NCBI RefSeq assembly: GCF_003985125.1
Contig: NZ_ML133569.1
Coordinates: 1 to 64,000, forward strand
From: Rhizobium phaseoli
Lineage (GTDB): Bacteria; Pseudomonadota; Alphaproteobacteria; Rhizobiales; Rhizobiaceae
Reading direction: 5' to 3'
Length of the DNA stretch: 64,000 nucleotides
Made by a program: the position numbers and the translations under genes. Below the pieces are notes generated by a model, which searched no databases, was not told the origin of the DNA, and saw only the letters and a list, made by a program, of their open reading frames with translations. Shown piece by piece: positions 19,166 to 28,365 of the stretch (positions are counted from its first letter, which is position 1; the number at the start of each line of letters is the position of its first letter).

Positions 19166-19777
19166 TCAGCGATCGACCTGCGGCCGAAGCATCTCGAAGA
19201 CATCGCTGCCCTCGCTGTAATCCATGTAGCCCATGCGGGCCACAGGCCGTGCGATCGACATGTCGAGGCGGCCGTCCCTGACAATCGCCTCGTCGATGCG
19301 GATGCCGATGACCTCGCCGAACACCATGACATTTTCGGACGGCGCACCCGACAGCGTCTTCGGCTCGATGATCTCGGTGACCCTGCATTCGAGCACCGCG
19401 AAAGCCTCGCCGACATAGGGGGCATCGATGAGTTCGGCCTGCTTGGCCGTCAGCCCGGCGAAGCCGAATTCGCTCTCGCCGTAGGGCAGTGCGGCCGAAG
19501 AGAGGTTCATCTTTTCGGCGAGATCGCGGCTGACGAAATTGCAGGTGAAGACGCCGGTCTCGGCCGCGTTGCGCTGGCTGTGTTTGCGCCCGGCGGAAGA
19601 AAACATCACCAGCTTCGGCCGGTCGGCGACGGCGTTGAAGAAGGAATAGGGCGCGAGATTGATCGAACCGTCCCTGCCCTTGCTGCCGATCCAGCCGATC
19701 GGCCGCGGCGACACGATTGCCTTGAAGGGATCATGCGCCAGCCCATGGCGGTTGCTGTCGGTCGTGTAGAACATCAA
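19166..19777 (-). CDS. Flavin reductase family protein
   Basis: A 203-residue FMN-binding split-barrel protein of the flavin reductase-like family. The conserved opening [29 protein letters not shown] and the block [17 protein letters not shown], later [15 protein letters not shown] and [19 protein letters not shown], fit the family. It likely reduces or carries FMN with NAD(P)H for a partner oxygenase or serves as an FMN-dependent oxidoreductase. It overlaps the upstream nitroreductase gene by four bases (ATGA), so both flavoproteins are translated from one message and may share flavin or substrate. Confidence 0.88.
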   Translation of the reverse strand: MMFYTTDSNRHGLAHDPFKAIVSPRPIGWIGSKGRDGSINLAPYSFFNAVADRPKLVMFSSAGRKHSQRNAAETGVFTCNFVSRDLAEKMNLSSAALPYGESEFGFAGLTAKQAELIDAPYVGEAFAVLECRVTEIIEPKTLSGAPSENVMVFGEVIGIRIDEAIVRDGRLDMSIARPVARMGYMDYSEGSDVFEMLRPQVDR

Positions 19778-20358
19778 TCCTCTCCGCCGACCCAGGTGAC
19801 GGTATCGGCAAGCTCCGGGCGCGGCCGCTCGATTGCCGGAAATGTCGTCGAGCCGATATGGATGAACCCCGCCACCTTTTCATCGGATCCGACGCCAAGC
19901 AGCGGATAGGCGCGCTCGTCATAGGCGAACCACTCCGTCAGCCAGTTGGCAACGTAACCATGAGCATTGGCCGACAGGATGACGTTGAGGCAGAGGGCGC
20001 CGGCCGACATCAGCTGCTCCCATTCCGGGATCTTGATGTGCGGCCCCGCCTTGCTGACGACTGCCACGACCACAGGCGCGCGGGTGAAGCGGGTGCGCTC
20101 GACCTGGATCATCTCTTCGGAAAGGTCGGGTTTCGTCTCGAGCGCCAGCTTCAGCAGCGCCTCGCCGAGGCGGACGCGTTCCTGCCCGCGAAAGACGATA
20201 AAGCGCCACGGCGCGATCTTGCCGTGATCGGGAACACGCGAGGCGAGACGCAGGATTTCCTCGATTTCGGCCTTCTCGGGGCCAGGTTCGCACATCTGGA
20301 AAGCAGGGATGGAGCGGCGCACGGCGAGATAGTCGATCAGCTTGATGTCGGATTTCAT
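19774..20358 (-). CDS. Nitroreductase family protein
   Basis: A 194-residue FMN-dependent NAD(P)H oxidoreductase. Visible are the FMN-phosphate binding start [11 protein letters not shown], the block [46 protein letters not shown] and a C-terminal GFIHIGS. It could reduce nitroaromatics, quinones or a biosynthetic intermediate. The ATG at 20358 ([16 protein letters not shown]) gives the usual length; the longer frame to 20391 adds 11 unsupported residues. First gene of a two-gene operon with the flavin reductase. Divergent from the secreted protein at 20472. Confidence 0.87.
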   Translation of the reverse strand: MKSDIKLIDYLAVRRSIPAFQMCEPGPEKAEIEEILRLASRVPDHGKIAPWRFIVFRGQERVRLGEALLKLALETKPDLSEEMIQVERTRFTRAPVVVAVVSKAGPHIKIPEWEQLMSAGALCLNVILSANAHGYVANWLTEWFAYDERAYPLLGVGSDEKVAGFIHIGSTTFPAIERPRPELADTVTWVGGED

Positions 20359-20471
20359 GCGGGAGAAACTTTCATTTTTATGCTGCTGCAAAGCGTGGGT
20401 CTTGAATTTGCCATCGCGTTGGTCTTGAAGTGGCCTTTGCGATTTCAGAAGTCAATCGGTTCACGAAACAG

Positions 20472-21569
20472 ATGTTTGGCATTTCGCCTTTTGCACGCCT
20501 CGGCCTCGCCATCGTCCTGATGGTCGTGACGCCCCTCGGCGCCGGCGCGCAGGACGCTTTCAAGGACTTCAAGCAGATCGAATCGACGCCGAAGATGCCG
20601 AAGCTCAACGCTTTCATCGCGCCCGGCACCGCCCCTGAAGCCGCCAAGCTGCGCGACGTCGCGATGGAAGCCAAGCTGACGGCTGACGGCACGCCGGTCG
20701 AGGATGGTCTGTCCTGGTACGTCTTCAGCCCGATCGCCGGAACCGACGGCAAGCTGCCGCTGATCGCCAGCGCCAAGGGCGGGCCCGCCGCGTTCCAGCT
20801 CGCTCCGGGCGACTATTTCGTCAATGTCTCCTTCGGCCGCGCCGGCGTCACCAAGAAGCTGACGGTACCGGCCGACGGCGAGGTCGACAAGCAGGTGATG
20901 GTGCTCGATGCCGGCGGCCTGCTACTCAATGCCGTTTCCGGCACGGATGCCCGCATCCGACCCGATGAGCTCAGCTTCTCGATCTATTCCTCGGAAGTGC
21001 GCGACGATGGCGAGCGCGGCCTCGTCGTGGCCGACGTCTCGCCGAACACGGTCGTGCGCCTCAATGCCGGCACCTATCACATCGTTTCAGAATACGGCAA
21101 CGTCAATGCCGTGATCCGCGCCGACATCCAGGTCGAGGCCGGCAAACTGACCGAGGCGACGATCCAGCACCGCGCCGCCCAGATCACTTTCAAGCTGGTC
21201 TCCGAAGCCGGCGGTGAGGCGATCGCCGATACGGCCTGGTCGATTCTGACGGCAGCCGGCGACAGCGTCGGCGAAAGCGTCAGCGCCTTCCCGACCATGG
21301 TGCTTGCGGAAGGCGAATATTCGGCCGTTGCCCGCAACAAGGACAAGATCTACCAGCGCGATTTCACCGTCGTTGCCGGCAAGAACACCGATGTCGAGGT
21401 TCTGATGAAGGACCAGCAGCCGCAGCAGCCGGCAAGCGCGGCCCGCACGGTGCAGCAGGTGCCTGCCGGCACACCGACGCCGCCGGGCGTTCAGCCGATC
21501 CCCGAAACGCCTCTGCCCTCCTATGAACAGCTCGCGCCGCAGAGTGGCGACGGCGCCAGCCTCGATTGA
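20472..21569 (+). CDS. Exported beta-rich protein of unknown function
   Basis: A 365-residue protein I cannot assign. It has a signal peptide (residues 1-24, ending GAGAQ) and then repeated beta modules of about 70 to 90 residues: YFVNVSFGRAGVTKKLTVPADG, YHIVSEYGNVNAVIRADIQVEAG and YSAVARNKDKIYQRDFTVVAG. Each has an aromatic residue before a basic strand and ends in a short glycine turn, like Ig-like or carboxypeptidase-regulatory folds. A Gln/Pro-rich tail (QQPQQPASAA to PIPETPLPSYEQLAP) follows. The repeats look homologous to each other. The ATG at 20472 begins a good signal peptide. It could be an envelope structural or binding protein. Confidence 0.7.
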   Translation: MFGISPFARLGLAIVLMVVTPLGAGAQDAFKDFKQIESTPKMPKLNAFIAPGTAPEAAKLRDVAMEAKLTADGTPVEDGLSWYVFSPIAGTDGKLPLIASAKGGPAAFQLAPGDYFVNVSFGRAGVTKKLTVPADGEVDKQVMVLDAGGLLLNAVSGTDARIRPDELSFSIYSSEVRDDGERGLVVADVSPNTVVRLNAGTYHIVSEYGNVNAVIRADIQVEAGKLTEATIQHRAAQITFKLVSEAGGEAIADTAWSILTAAGDSVGESVSAFPTMVLAEGEYSAVARNKDKIYQRDFTVVAGKNTDVEVLMKDQQPQQPASAARTVQQVPAGTPTPPGVQPIPETPLPSYEQLAPQSGDGASLD

Positions 21570-21591
21570 TCTCACCGCAAGCGCTGCCGGC

Positions 21592-22090
21592 TCATCCGCG
21601 CGGTCTGGGCCGCTTCGAAGGCGCCATGACGCCTTCCTTAAGCAGCCGCACCGCCTCGTGCCGGGTCTTCATATTCATCGCCAGGGCCTCCCGGGTCTCT
21701 TCAAAGGAAATCGGCAACGAATAGGACGCCATCTCCGGCACCCTCAGGAGGTCGTTGTGAATGAGTATCTTGAAGGGACGACCGAGTTGTTCGGCAAGCG
21801 CCAGGATAGCGATGCCGTCGCCGATGCCGAAAGGGTGATTAGCGACGATGACGATCGGCTCAGTGGGAAAGGGTTCTAGCGGCCAGTGGCCCTTGACGTC
21901 GATCGCGACGTCGATGAGATCGAGCGTCCTGGCGAAGACGCGATCGCCTTTTTCCGATGATGTCGCGGCGCCAGATCTGGTAGAGGCAGGCATAGTGATT
22001 GCGGCCCGAAATCCCCTCGATCGAGCGGATCAGCCACCGCTTCAGCCGCGGATCTGCGTCATTGGCATAGGATAGTTCTTTGAAGCGCAC
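21592..22090 (-). pseudogene. Lysophospholipid acyltransferase-like gene, frameshifted and truncated
   Basis: Two adjoining frames on the minus strand together read as one acyltransferase. The first (start GTG near 22090: VRFKELSYANDADPRLKRWL to RRDIIGK) breaks at a run of five A's (T's at 21949-21953 on the plus strand), and the second continues (GDRVFARTLDLIDV, IVIVANHPFGIGDG, MASYSLPISFEETREALAMN, HEAVRLLKEGV). Removing one A restores the frame. The protein then ends after KEGV with an unrelated tail of eleven residues (MAPSKRPRPRG) where such enzymes normally continue about 130 residues (FPAGG region). The catalytic NHP..D motif is kept, but the gene has lost its 3' half. It is probably inactive. 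Confidence 0.72.
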
Positions 22091-22153
22091 GCCGGCCCCG
22101 GGATGATCCACTCTCCGTTCGCGACAACATTATTGCGCTTTCATATCAGATTT

Positions 22154-22179
22154 CCGACAGCGCCGGTTGGCGCTGCCGG
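22154..22179 (-). terminator. Hairpin after thrS
   Basis: CCGACAGCGCC (22154-22164) and GGCGCTGCCGG (22169-22179) pair over 11 positions with one G-U in the minus-strand transcript, 12 bases beyond the thrS stop. The stem is strong, but no U tract follows, so termination would be weak or Rho-aided. Confidence 0.4.
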
Positions 22180-22190
22180 ATAGGACATTG

Positions 22191-24197
22191 TCAGGCCGCC
22201 CTGGCTTTTTTTGCTTCGGCCTTGCGGCGGATATCCGGCGGCGTCGCCTCGAGCGTCAGGCTCTCGACGGCGGCGTCGAGCCGCATCGAAACCTGGTCCT
22301 GGCTGCCGAGGCGGCGGATGTTGACCGTGCGCTCCTCGGCTTCCTTCCTGCCGCAGACGATGATGACCGGAACCTTGGTGACCGAGTGCTCGCGGATCTT
22401 GTAGTTGATCTTCTCGTTCCGGAAGTCGGTTTCGACGTTGAGACCGGCATCACGCAGCGCCTCGGCCACCTCAAGCCCGTAGGCATCGGCCTCCGAGGTG
22501 ATCGTCGCGACCACCACCTGCAGCGGCGATACCCAGAGCGGCATATGGCCGGCGAAGTTCTCGATCAGGATGCCCAGGAAGCGTTCCATCGAGCCGCAGA
22601 TGGCACGGTGGATCATCACCGGCTGCGTCTTTTCGGAGTTGCTGTCGATGTAGAAGGCGCCGAAACGTTCCGGCAGGTTGAAGTCGACCTGCGTCGTGCC
22701 GCACTGCCATTCGCGGCCGATCGCATCCTTCAGCGTATATTCGAACTTCGGACCGTAGAAGGCGCCCTCGCCCGGCAGAATGCCGGTCTTGATGCGGCCC
22801 TCGGACTGCGCCTCGATCGTCTTCAAAACGTCGGTCATCACGGCTTCCGCGCGATCCCAGAGCGCATCGGAACCGACGCGTTTTTCCGGCCGGGTGGAAA
22901 GCTTGACGACGATTTCCTTGAAGCCGAAATCTTCATAAACCGAGAGGATCAGGTCGTTGATCTTCAGGCATTCGGCCGCCATCTGCTCGTCGGTGCAGAA
23001 GATATGCGCGTCGTCCTGCGTAAACCCGCGCACACGCATCAGCCCGTGCAGCGCGCCCGACGGCTCGTAGCGATGCACCAGGCCGAATTCGGCAAGCCGG
23101 ATCGGCAGCTCGCGATAGGACTTCAGGCCGTGTTTGAAGATCTGCACATGGCCGGGGCAGTTCATCGGCTTCAGCGCAAAGACGCGGTTGTCGGCTTCCT
23201 TGTCTTCGGGATGGGTCATCGCATGCGCCGATTTCACGGCGAACATGTTTTCCTGATACCAGCCCCAGTGACCCGAGGTTTCCCAAAGCGACGTGTCGAG
23301 CACCTGCGGCGCGTTGACTTCCTGATAATCGGCGGCGAGACGACGGCGCATATAAGCGACGAGCGTCTGGAAAATGCGCCAGCCCTTGCCGTGCCAGAAG
23401 ACGACACCGGGGCCTTCCTCCTGAAAGTGGAAGAGGTCCATTTCCCGGCCGAGCTTGCGATGATCGCGCTTCTCGGCTTCGGCCAGCATATGCAGGTAAT
23501 TGTCGAGATCGGCCTGGTCAGCCCATGCCGTGCCGTAGATACGAGACAGCATGGCGTTGTTGCTGTCGCCGCGCCAATAGGCGCCGGCAACCTTCATCAG
23601 TTTGAAGGCGGTGCCGACCTGGCCGGTGGAGGCCATGTGCGGACCGCGGCAAAGATCGAACCAGTCGCCCTGATGATAGATCTTCAGATCCTGTCCTTCC
23701 GGGATCGCATCGACGAGCTCGACCTTGTACTGTTCGCCCTTGGCGGCAAAAACTTCCTTGGCCTTCTCGCGCGACCAGATCTGCTTGGTGAAGGGCGCGT
23801 TGCGGGCGATGATCTCCTTCATCTTCTTTTCGATCTTCGGCAGATCGTCGGGCGTAAACGGCTCGTTCTTGGCGAAGTCGTAATAGAAGCCGTTTTCGAT
23901 GACCGGGCCGATCGTCACCTGGGTGCCGGGCCAGAGTTCCTGCACGGCCTCGGCCATCACGTGCGCGGCGTCATGCCGGATAAGCTCCAGTGCGCGCCCG
24001 TCCTTGCGGGTGATGATCTCGATCTTGCCATCCGTAACGGCATCGGAAAGGTCGCGCACGGCGCCGTCGATCGCAATGGCGACGGCACTCTTGGCAAGCG
24101 ACTTGGAAATGGATTCGGCGACATCCTTGCCGGTTGCGCCAGCCGGGAAGCTGCGCACGGAACCATCGGGAAATGCCAGGGAAATAGCTTGGGACAT
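22191..24197 (-). CDS. thrS: Threonine-tRNA ligase
   Basis: A 668-residue class II synthetase charging tRNA-Thr. The N-terminal TGS domain (1-65, [14 protein letters not shown]) is followed by the editing domain with [17 protein letters not shown], which carries the HxxxH zinc-like motif. The catalytic core shows [21 protein letters not shown] (zinc Cys), [21 protein letters not shown] (motif 2) and a motif 3 region ([16 protein letters not shown]). The anticodon-binding domain ends near residue 650. The ATG at 24197 has AAGGAG upstream. Length matches the alphaproteobacterial form. It stands alone, between the broken acyltransferase and a DUF1697 gene. Confidence 0.98.
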   Translation of the reverse strand: MSQAISLAFPDGSVRSFPAGATGKDVAESISKSLAKSAVAIAIDGAVRDLSDAVTDGKIEIITRKDGRALELIRHDAAHVMAEAVQELWPGTQVTIGPVIENGFYYDFAKNEPFTPDDLPKIEKKMKEIIARNAPFTKQIWSREKAKEVFAAKGEQYKVELVDAIPEGQDLKIYHQGDWFDLCRGPHMASTGQVGTAFKLMKVAGAYWRGDSNNAMLSRIYGTAWADQADLDNYLHMLAEAEKRDHRKLGREMDLFHFQEEGPGVVFWHGKGWRIFQTLVAYMRRRLAADYQEVNAPQVLDTSLWETSGHWGWYQENMFAVKSAHAMTHPEDKEADNRVFALKPMNCPGHVQIFKHGLKSYRELPIRLAEFGLVHRYEPSGALHGLMRVRGFTQDDAHIFCTDEQMAAECLKINDLILSVYEDFGFKEIVVKLSTRPEKRVGSDALWDRAEAVMTDVLKTIEAQSEGRIKTGILPGEGAFYGPKFEYTLKDAIGREWQCGTTQVDFNLPERFGAFYIDSNSEKTQPVMIHRAICGSMERFLGILIENFAGHMPLWVSPLQVVVATITSEADAYGLEVAEALRDAGLNVETDFRNEKINYKIREHSVTKVPVIIVCGRKEAEERTVNIRRLGSQDQVSMRLDAAVESLTLEATPPDIRRKAEAKKARAA

Positions 24198-24318
24198 CGA
24201 AATTCTCCTTGTCCAGTCCCGCCAACGAATGCGGGTGGTTGAAACGAAGCGTCATCCACGCGGGAGGGCGCTGCCGCCTGATACCCAGATTTGCCTCGGG
24301 AGTAAAGAAGAAGCGGGT

Positions 24319-24846
24319 CTACATGATCATCTGAGCAAGGCCGCAGACCGTGTTCCAATTGCGCATCGTACCGATGCCTATCCGCTTGGTGGTCAGCGCC
24401 GACAGCAGTTTGGACTGGCTCGGTTTGCCGGCGAAATCGATCCAGAGGTCGCCGCCGACGATGGCGATGCGTTGGCCTTCCGTCATCAGCGGCTTCAACG
24501 CCTCGACCTTCTTCGGGTCGACCGGCAGGCGCATCACCCGGACGATCACCTGGTCGCCGCTGCCGTCCCTGAACGGATTGGTGCTGCAAAGCGCCATCCA
24601 GGTGCAGTCGCTGCGCACGATGATATCGACATGTTTTCCGAATTTCTCTTCGAAACCCTCCTCCAGCGCGACCTCGAGTTCATGCGGCCGCATTTCGTCG
24701 GCTTCGAAAACAAGATTGCCGGTCGAAACCAGCGTGCGCGGTTCGCGATAACCAAGCTCTTTGGCAAGCGCGCGCAAATCTTCCATGATCACACGGCGAT
24801 CGGGCGTCAGGACGATGCTGTGCAGGAGGGCGATGAAGGTGCTCAT
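24319..24846 (-). CDS. DUF1697 domain protein
   Basis: A 175-residue cytoplasmic protein of the DUF1697 family, whose function is not known. The typical layout is seen: MSTFIALLHSIVLTPDRRV, DLRALAKELGYREPRTLVSTGNLVF (the near-invariant STGNLVF block), a charged helix RPHELEVALEEGFEEKFGKHVDIIVRS and a C-terminal SKLLSALTTKRIGIGTMRNWNTVCGL. The latter resembles a nucleic-acid or ligand-binding loop. The start ATG at 24846 is the first residue of the conserved block. It is transcribed divergently from nothing obvious; the yidD operon follows on its left in the same direction, 126 bases away. Confidence 0.85.
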   Translation of the reverse strand: MSTFIALLHSIVLTPDRRVIMEDLRALAKELGYREPRTLVSTGNLVFEADEMRPHELEVALEEGFEEKFGKHVDIIVRSDCTWMALCSTNPFRDGSGDQVIVRVMRLPVDPKKVEALKPLMTEGQRIAIVGGDLWIDFAGKPSQSKLLSALTTKRIGIGTMRNWNTVCGLAQMIM

Positions 24847-24971
24847 GGCCGCCAGGACTCCTCGTTATCCCAGGTGAGAAACCACGGTCACCGAATGGTG
24901 ACCATACCTCACCCGTCGTCGCCGTCGTCTCTTCGACACGCACGCAACTTCGCCTGATGTCGTCATGGCGC

Positions 24972-25376
24972 TCACCCTCTTTTGCGTCCGAGGGAGAGAT
25001 ACCGCCAGGGCGTCCACCAGTAGAAGTCGTCGCCGAGCGTCTCGGGCACCGGGTCGAGGCCGCTGGTTCCGCCCGGGCCGCAGCGGCTGACGCGAAACAG
25101 CGTCATCCAGCCGCCGGCCCACAATCCATGGCGAGCGACCGACTCATAGCCATATTCGGAGCAGGTCGGGATATGACGGCAGGAATTGCCGACAAAGCCA
25201 GACAGCGTCAACTGATAGAGGCGGATCAGCCCCATGCCGAGCAGGCGGTCGGGAGTTTTGCGGAATGCACCGGTATAATTGCGGGAATAGCGCGCAGATC
25301 TTTTCCGCGGCTGGCTCGATCCGGCCGCGCCGCCATCGCCCTCATCGTCAGCCTGCCGGACGCAGAACTCGCACAT
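24972..25376 (-). CDS. yidD: Membrane protein insertion efficiency factor YidD
   Basis: A 134-residue protein of the YidD (haemolysin-domain) family. The core LIRLYQLTLSGFVGNSCRHIPTCSEYGYESV contains the family signature with two Cys (CRHIPTCS), followed by RHGLWAGGWMTLFRVSRCGPGG with a third Cys. The N-terminal 45 residues are a polar extension (MCEFCVRQADDEGDG). YidD helps YidC insert inner-membrane proteins in E. coli; the link here is by homology. It starts 5 bases after the stop of the Fe-S scaffold gene and is probably translated from the same message. Confidence 0.9.
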   Translation of the reverse strand: MCEFCVRQADDEGDGGAAGSSQPRKRSARYSRNYTGAFRKTPDRLLGMGLIRLYQLTLSGFVGNSCRHIPTCSEYGYESVARHGLWAGGWMTLFRVSRCGPGGTSGLDPVPETLGDDFYWWTPWRYLSLGRKRG

Positions 25377-25381
25377 CTCGG

Positions 25382-25828
25382 TTACGCCTCGATCACTTCC
25401 GCCCGTGTCGCCTCGATCTGCCCGATCGCATCGACGACCGCATCGAAGGTCAGCATCGTCGAAGCATGGCGGGCCTTGTAGTCGCGCACGGGCAAGAGGT
25501 AGCGCATGTCTTCGAACCGTCCGCCGGGCCCCGCCCCGTCCGCCTTCAGCATAGCAAGCATGTCCTCGCGGGCCTGTCGCAATTCACCCGATGTAGCGCC
25601 GACGACATGGCGGGCCATGATCGAGGACGATGCCTGGCCAAGCGCGCAGGCCTTCACGTCATGAGAAAAGCCAGTAACGACATCGCCGTCCATCTTCAGC
25701 CAGATCCGCACCTTGGAGCCGCAAAGCTTGGAGTGTGCCTGGGCGGTCGCATCGGCGTCCGCCAGCGTGCCGGTCAACGGAATATTGCCGGCGAATTCGA
25801 GGATTTTGCTGTTGTAGATGTCGTCCAT
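25382..25828 (-). CDS. Iron-sulfur cluster assembly scaffold protein (SufU/IscU-like)
   Basis: A 148-residue IscU/SufU-like scaffold, cytoplasmic, on which Fe-S clusters are built before transfer. It starts MDDIYNSKILEFAGN at ATG 25828. Two cysteine motifs are seen: KLCGSK and KACALGQAS. The classical third ligand Cys near residue 128 is absent: the equivalent segment reads VRDYKARHASTM. Only two Cys occur in the whole protein. The Asp near the first Cys (DADATAQAHSKLCG) is present but the usual GDxx motif is altered. It precedes yidD by 5 bases. Confidence 0.85.
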   Translation of the reverse strand: MDDIYNSKILEFAGNIPLTGTLADADATAQAHSKLCGSKVRIWLKMDGDVVTGFSHDVKACALGQASSSIMARHVVGATSGELRQAREDMLAMLKADGAGPGGRFEDMRYLLPVRDYKARHASTMLTFDAVVDAIGQIEATRAEVIEA

Positions 25829-26137
25829 GCTGGGTTTCCGCTCCAAAATCGCTGCGGATCGGCCTTAATGGTGCTGTTATTGTTATTGAAACAAAAAACA
25901 CACCGTGTCATGTGAGGATACTTACATACGATGGCCGTCTTCCTATATGTATGTCGTTCGAAGGCCATCAAAATGCAATGGCCTTGTGTAAGTTTGATTG
26001 GGAAACCGTGCCGGACGGGCGTTGAATTTGCCCTGAAAGCCCCGGAGCCTGCCAAAGGTGCATGAATTCCCGCATGGGACTGACCAGTGGCAATTCCGAC
26101 AGATGGGTCCGCGGTGCGGACCAGGAGACCATTGATC
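25829..26137 (+). promoter_or_regulatory. Leader region of folE with hairpins
   Basis: A 309-base stretch without a gene, lying between the divergent Fe-S scaffold and folE. Besides AT-rich sequence (25870-25960), I see AAGGCCAT (25961-25968) pairing with ATGGCCTT (25978-25985), the short TCCC-GCAT-GGGA stem (near 26067-26079), and GGTCCGC (26106-26112) with GCGGACC (26116-26122), whose end touches the ribosome site AGGAG (26123-26127) of folE. A folE leader RNA motif has been reported for alphaproteobacteria; I cannot match it from memory of its consensus. Confidence 0.45.
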
Positions 26138-26752
26138 ATGGACGCCATCGTGAAGAACTTTCCGCAGCCGAACCGCGACTCGGACCGCCCCTCCCAGCAG
26201 GAGGCGGAGGAAGCCGTGCGCGTTCTGCTGCGCTGGGCCGGTGACGATCCGACACGCGAAGGCCTCATCGAGACGCCCGCCCGTGTCGCCAAGGCCTATC
26301 GCGAGCTGTTCGCCGGTTACGACATGGCGCCGGAGGACGTGCTCGGCCGGACCTTCGAAGAGGTCGCAGGCTACGACGACATGGTGCTCGTCAAGGACAT
26401 TCCCTTCTACTCGCATTGCGAACATCACATGGTGCCGATCATCGGCAAGGCCCATGTCGCCTATATGCCGGATGGACGCGTGCTCGGCCTGTCGAAGATT
26501 GCCCGTGTCGTCGAGATCTATGGCCGCCGCCTGCAGACGCAGGAAACGATGACGGCGCAGATTGCCCGCGCCATCGACGATACGCTGCAGCCGCGCGGTG
26601 TTGCGGTGATGATCGAGGCCGAACATATGTGCATGGCGATGCGCGGCGTTCAGAAGCAGGGTTCGACGACATTGACGACCACGTTCACGGGAACGTTCAA
26701 GACGGAACCGGCCGATCAGGCCCGTTTCATGAGCATGGTGCGGAGCCGCTGA
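26138..26752 (+). CDS. folE: GTP cyclohydrolase I
   Basis: A 204-residue homodecameric enzyme that opens GTP to 7,8-dihydroneopterin triphosphate, the first step of folate synthesis. Zinc ligands are seen in [10 protein letters not shown] (Cys and His) and the later Cys in [16 protein letters not shown]. Other motifs are [22 protein letters not shown] and [35 protein letters not shown] start at ATG 26138 ([12 protein letters not shown]), eleven bases after AGGAG, rather than at the open frame start 26087. It is followed by hisI after a 24-base gap and is probably transcribed with it. Confidence 0.97.
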   Translation: MDAIVKNFPQPNRDSDRPSQQEAEEAVRVLLRWAGDDPTREGLIETPARVAKAYRELFAGYDMAPEDVLGRTFEEVAGYDDMVLVKDIPFYSHCEHHMVPIIGKAHVAYMPDGRVLGLSKIARVVEIYGRRLQTQETMTAQIARAIDDTLQPRGVAVMIEAEHMCMAMRGVQKQGSTTLTTTFTGTFKTEPADQARFMSMVRSR

Positions 26753-26776
26753 TACGGCTCCCGCAGGAGGGCCGCG

Positions 26777-27229
26777 ATGAGTCACCTGATCTTCAATCAA
26801 CCATCCGAGGACAAGTCGGCGTTGGAAGACGCCGGCGATTTCACGCCGCGTTTCGATGATCGCGGCCTGATCACCGCGATCGTGACCGACGCCGGCGACG
26901 GTGAACTGCTGATGGTGGCGCATATGAACGCCCAGGCGCTGGCGCTGACCATCCAGACCGGCACGGCCCACTATTTCAGCCGATCGCGCGGCAAGATCTG
27001 GAAGAAGGGCGAGACCTCGGGCAACCTTCAGACGGTGAAGGAAATTCGCACCGATTGCGATCAGGACGCCATCTGGCTGAAGGTCGAAGTCGCCGGCCAT
27101 GACGCCACCTGTCACACCGGCCGCCGTTCCTGCTTCTATCGCACCGTCACGCTTCGCGAGGGAAAACCGATGCTCGATATCGTCGACGACGAACGTCATT
27201 TCGATCCGCAAGACATCTACGGAAAATAG
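26777..27229 (+). CDS. hisI: Phosphoribosyl-AMP cyclohydrolase
   Basis: A 150-residue enzyme of histidine synthesis that opens the adenine ring of phosphoribosyl-AMP. Metal-binding motifs are visible: DCDQDAIW (magnesium) and [11 protein letters not shown] (zinc), with [23 protein letters not shown] as the nucleotide pocket. It is a stand-alone HisI without the HisE domain, as usual in alphaproteobacteria. A ribosome site CAGGAGG precedes the ATG. Its partner upstream, folE, shares the purine nucleotide chemistry of cyclohydrolases, although the pathway differs; co-transcription is likely from the 24-base spacing. Confidence 0.97.
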   Translation: MSHLIFNQPSEDKSALEDAGDFTPRFDDRGLITAIVTDAGDGELLMVAHMNAQALALTIQTGTAHYFSRSRGKIWKKGETSGNLQTVKEIRTDCDQDAIWLKVEVAGHDATCHTGRRSCFYRTVTLREGKPMLDIVDDERHFDPQDIYGK

Positions 27230-27344
27230 GTCGAACTTCCCGGCATCTGCCCCTTATTGTGCCAGAAACCGCTTCTATATACCATTTGGCAACTGATCGG
27301 GCACACTATCTGAGATACGTGTTCTGCTGGGAGGGGAGAGCGCA

Positions 27345-28307
27345 ATGCTGAACTGGAGTCTGCATCGTCAAAGCGCTGAAGGCGAAGGTTCCGGTTCCGG
27401 CATGTCGACGATACTCGAGACAATCCCCTCCCCTGCGCCTGTCAAAAAAATCAAGATCGCGCTCGCGCTTGGCGGCGGCGCGGCCCGCGGCTGGGCCCAT
27501 ATCGGCGTATTGCGCGCCCTTGACGAAGCCGGGGTCGAAATCGGCATGATTGCCGGCACGTCGATCGGCGCCCTGGTCGGCGGCTGCTATCTTGCCGGCA
27601 AACTCGACGAACTCGAAACCTTCGCACGCTCGCTGACCATGCGCCGGATCGCAAGCCTGCTCGATCTGACCATCGGCGGCAGCGGCTTGTTCGGCGGCAT
27701 GCGGCTGACCAAGCGCATGCAGGAGCATCTCGAGGGCCTGAATGTCGAGGATCTGGACCGGCCTTTTGTCGCGGTCGCCGCCGAGGTCAATACCGGCCAC
27801 GAGGTCTGGATCGCCAATGGTTCGCTGATCACGGCGCTGCGCGCTTCCTATGCCCTGCCCGGCATTTTCGAGCCGGTGCGCAGCAATCACCGCACGCTGG
27901 TCGACGGCGCGCTGGTCAATCCCGTTCCCGTTTCCGTTTGCCGCGCCTATGAGCAGCCGCTGGTCGTCGCCGTCAATCTCAATTACGATCTTTACGGCCG
28001 CTCGGCCGTCGTCCGGCACAATGCCAGCCTCTCGCCCCAGGAAGTGCAGAAACAGGAAGAGGCGCCCTATGCCCGCCTCGGCATGACCGGCGTCATGGTG
28101 CAGGCCTTCAACATCATCCAGGACAGGATTGCCCGCGCCCGCCTTGCCGGCGATCCGCCCGATATTTCGCTGCAGCCGCGTCTCAGCTATATCGGTCTTT
28201 CAGAATTCCACAGGGCGGGCGAGGCGATCGAACGCGGCTACGAGGAAGCCAGAGCCAGGCTTCCCGAAATCAAGCGCATGCAGGAAGTCTACGCCAGCGC
28301 TCCGTGA
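27345..28307 (+). CDS. Patatin-like phospholipase family protein (RssA/NTE type)
   Basis: A 320-residue cytoplasmic hydrolase with a patatin fold. The oxyanion-hole segment GGGAARGWAHIGVL is followed by the nucleophile elbow GTSIGALVG (Ser of GxSxG) and the Asp of DGALVNPVP, forming the Ser-Asp dyad. An N-terminal 35 residues (MLNWSLHRQSAEGEG to PSPAPVKK) are disordered. Lipid esters are the likely substrates. The ATG at 27345 lies after GGGAGGGGAGAG. The gene is separated from hisI by 115 bases and is convergent with the CBS protein. Confidence 0.9.
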   Translation: MLNWSLHRQSAEGEGSGSGMSTILETIPSPAPVKKIKIALALGGGAARGWAHIGVLRALDEAGVEIGMIAGTSIGALVGGCYLAGKLDELETFARSLTMRRIASLLDLTIGGSGLFGGMRLTKRMQEHLEGLNVEDLDRPFVAVAAEVNTGHEVWIANGSLITALRASYALPGIFEPVRSNHRTLVDGALVNPVPVSVCRAYEQPLVVAVNLNYDLYGRSAVVRHNASLSPQEVQKQEEAPYARLGMTGVMVQAFNIIQDRIARARLAGDPPDISLQPRLSYIGLSEFHRAGEAIERGYEEARARLPEIKRMQEVYASAP

Positions 28308-28365
28308 GGCGTCGCCCCGCAACAGCAGCTTGGGCGACGGCATCCTTCGGACCAATGGGGCAAGC

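Noticed and set aside
22167..24242. A 691-residue open frame on the plus strand opposite thrS
   Set aside because: It is the antisense of thrS, caused by high GC and few stop codons; thrS has all family motifs and the antisense product has no recognisable domain.
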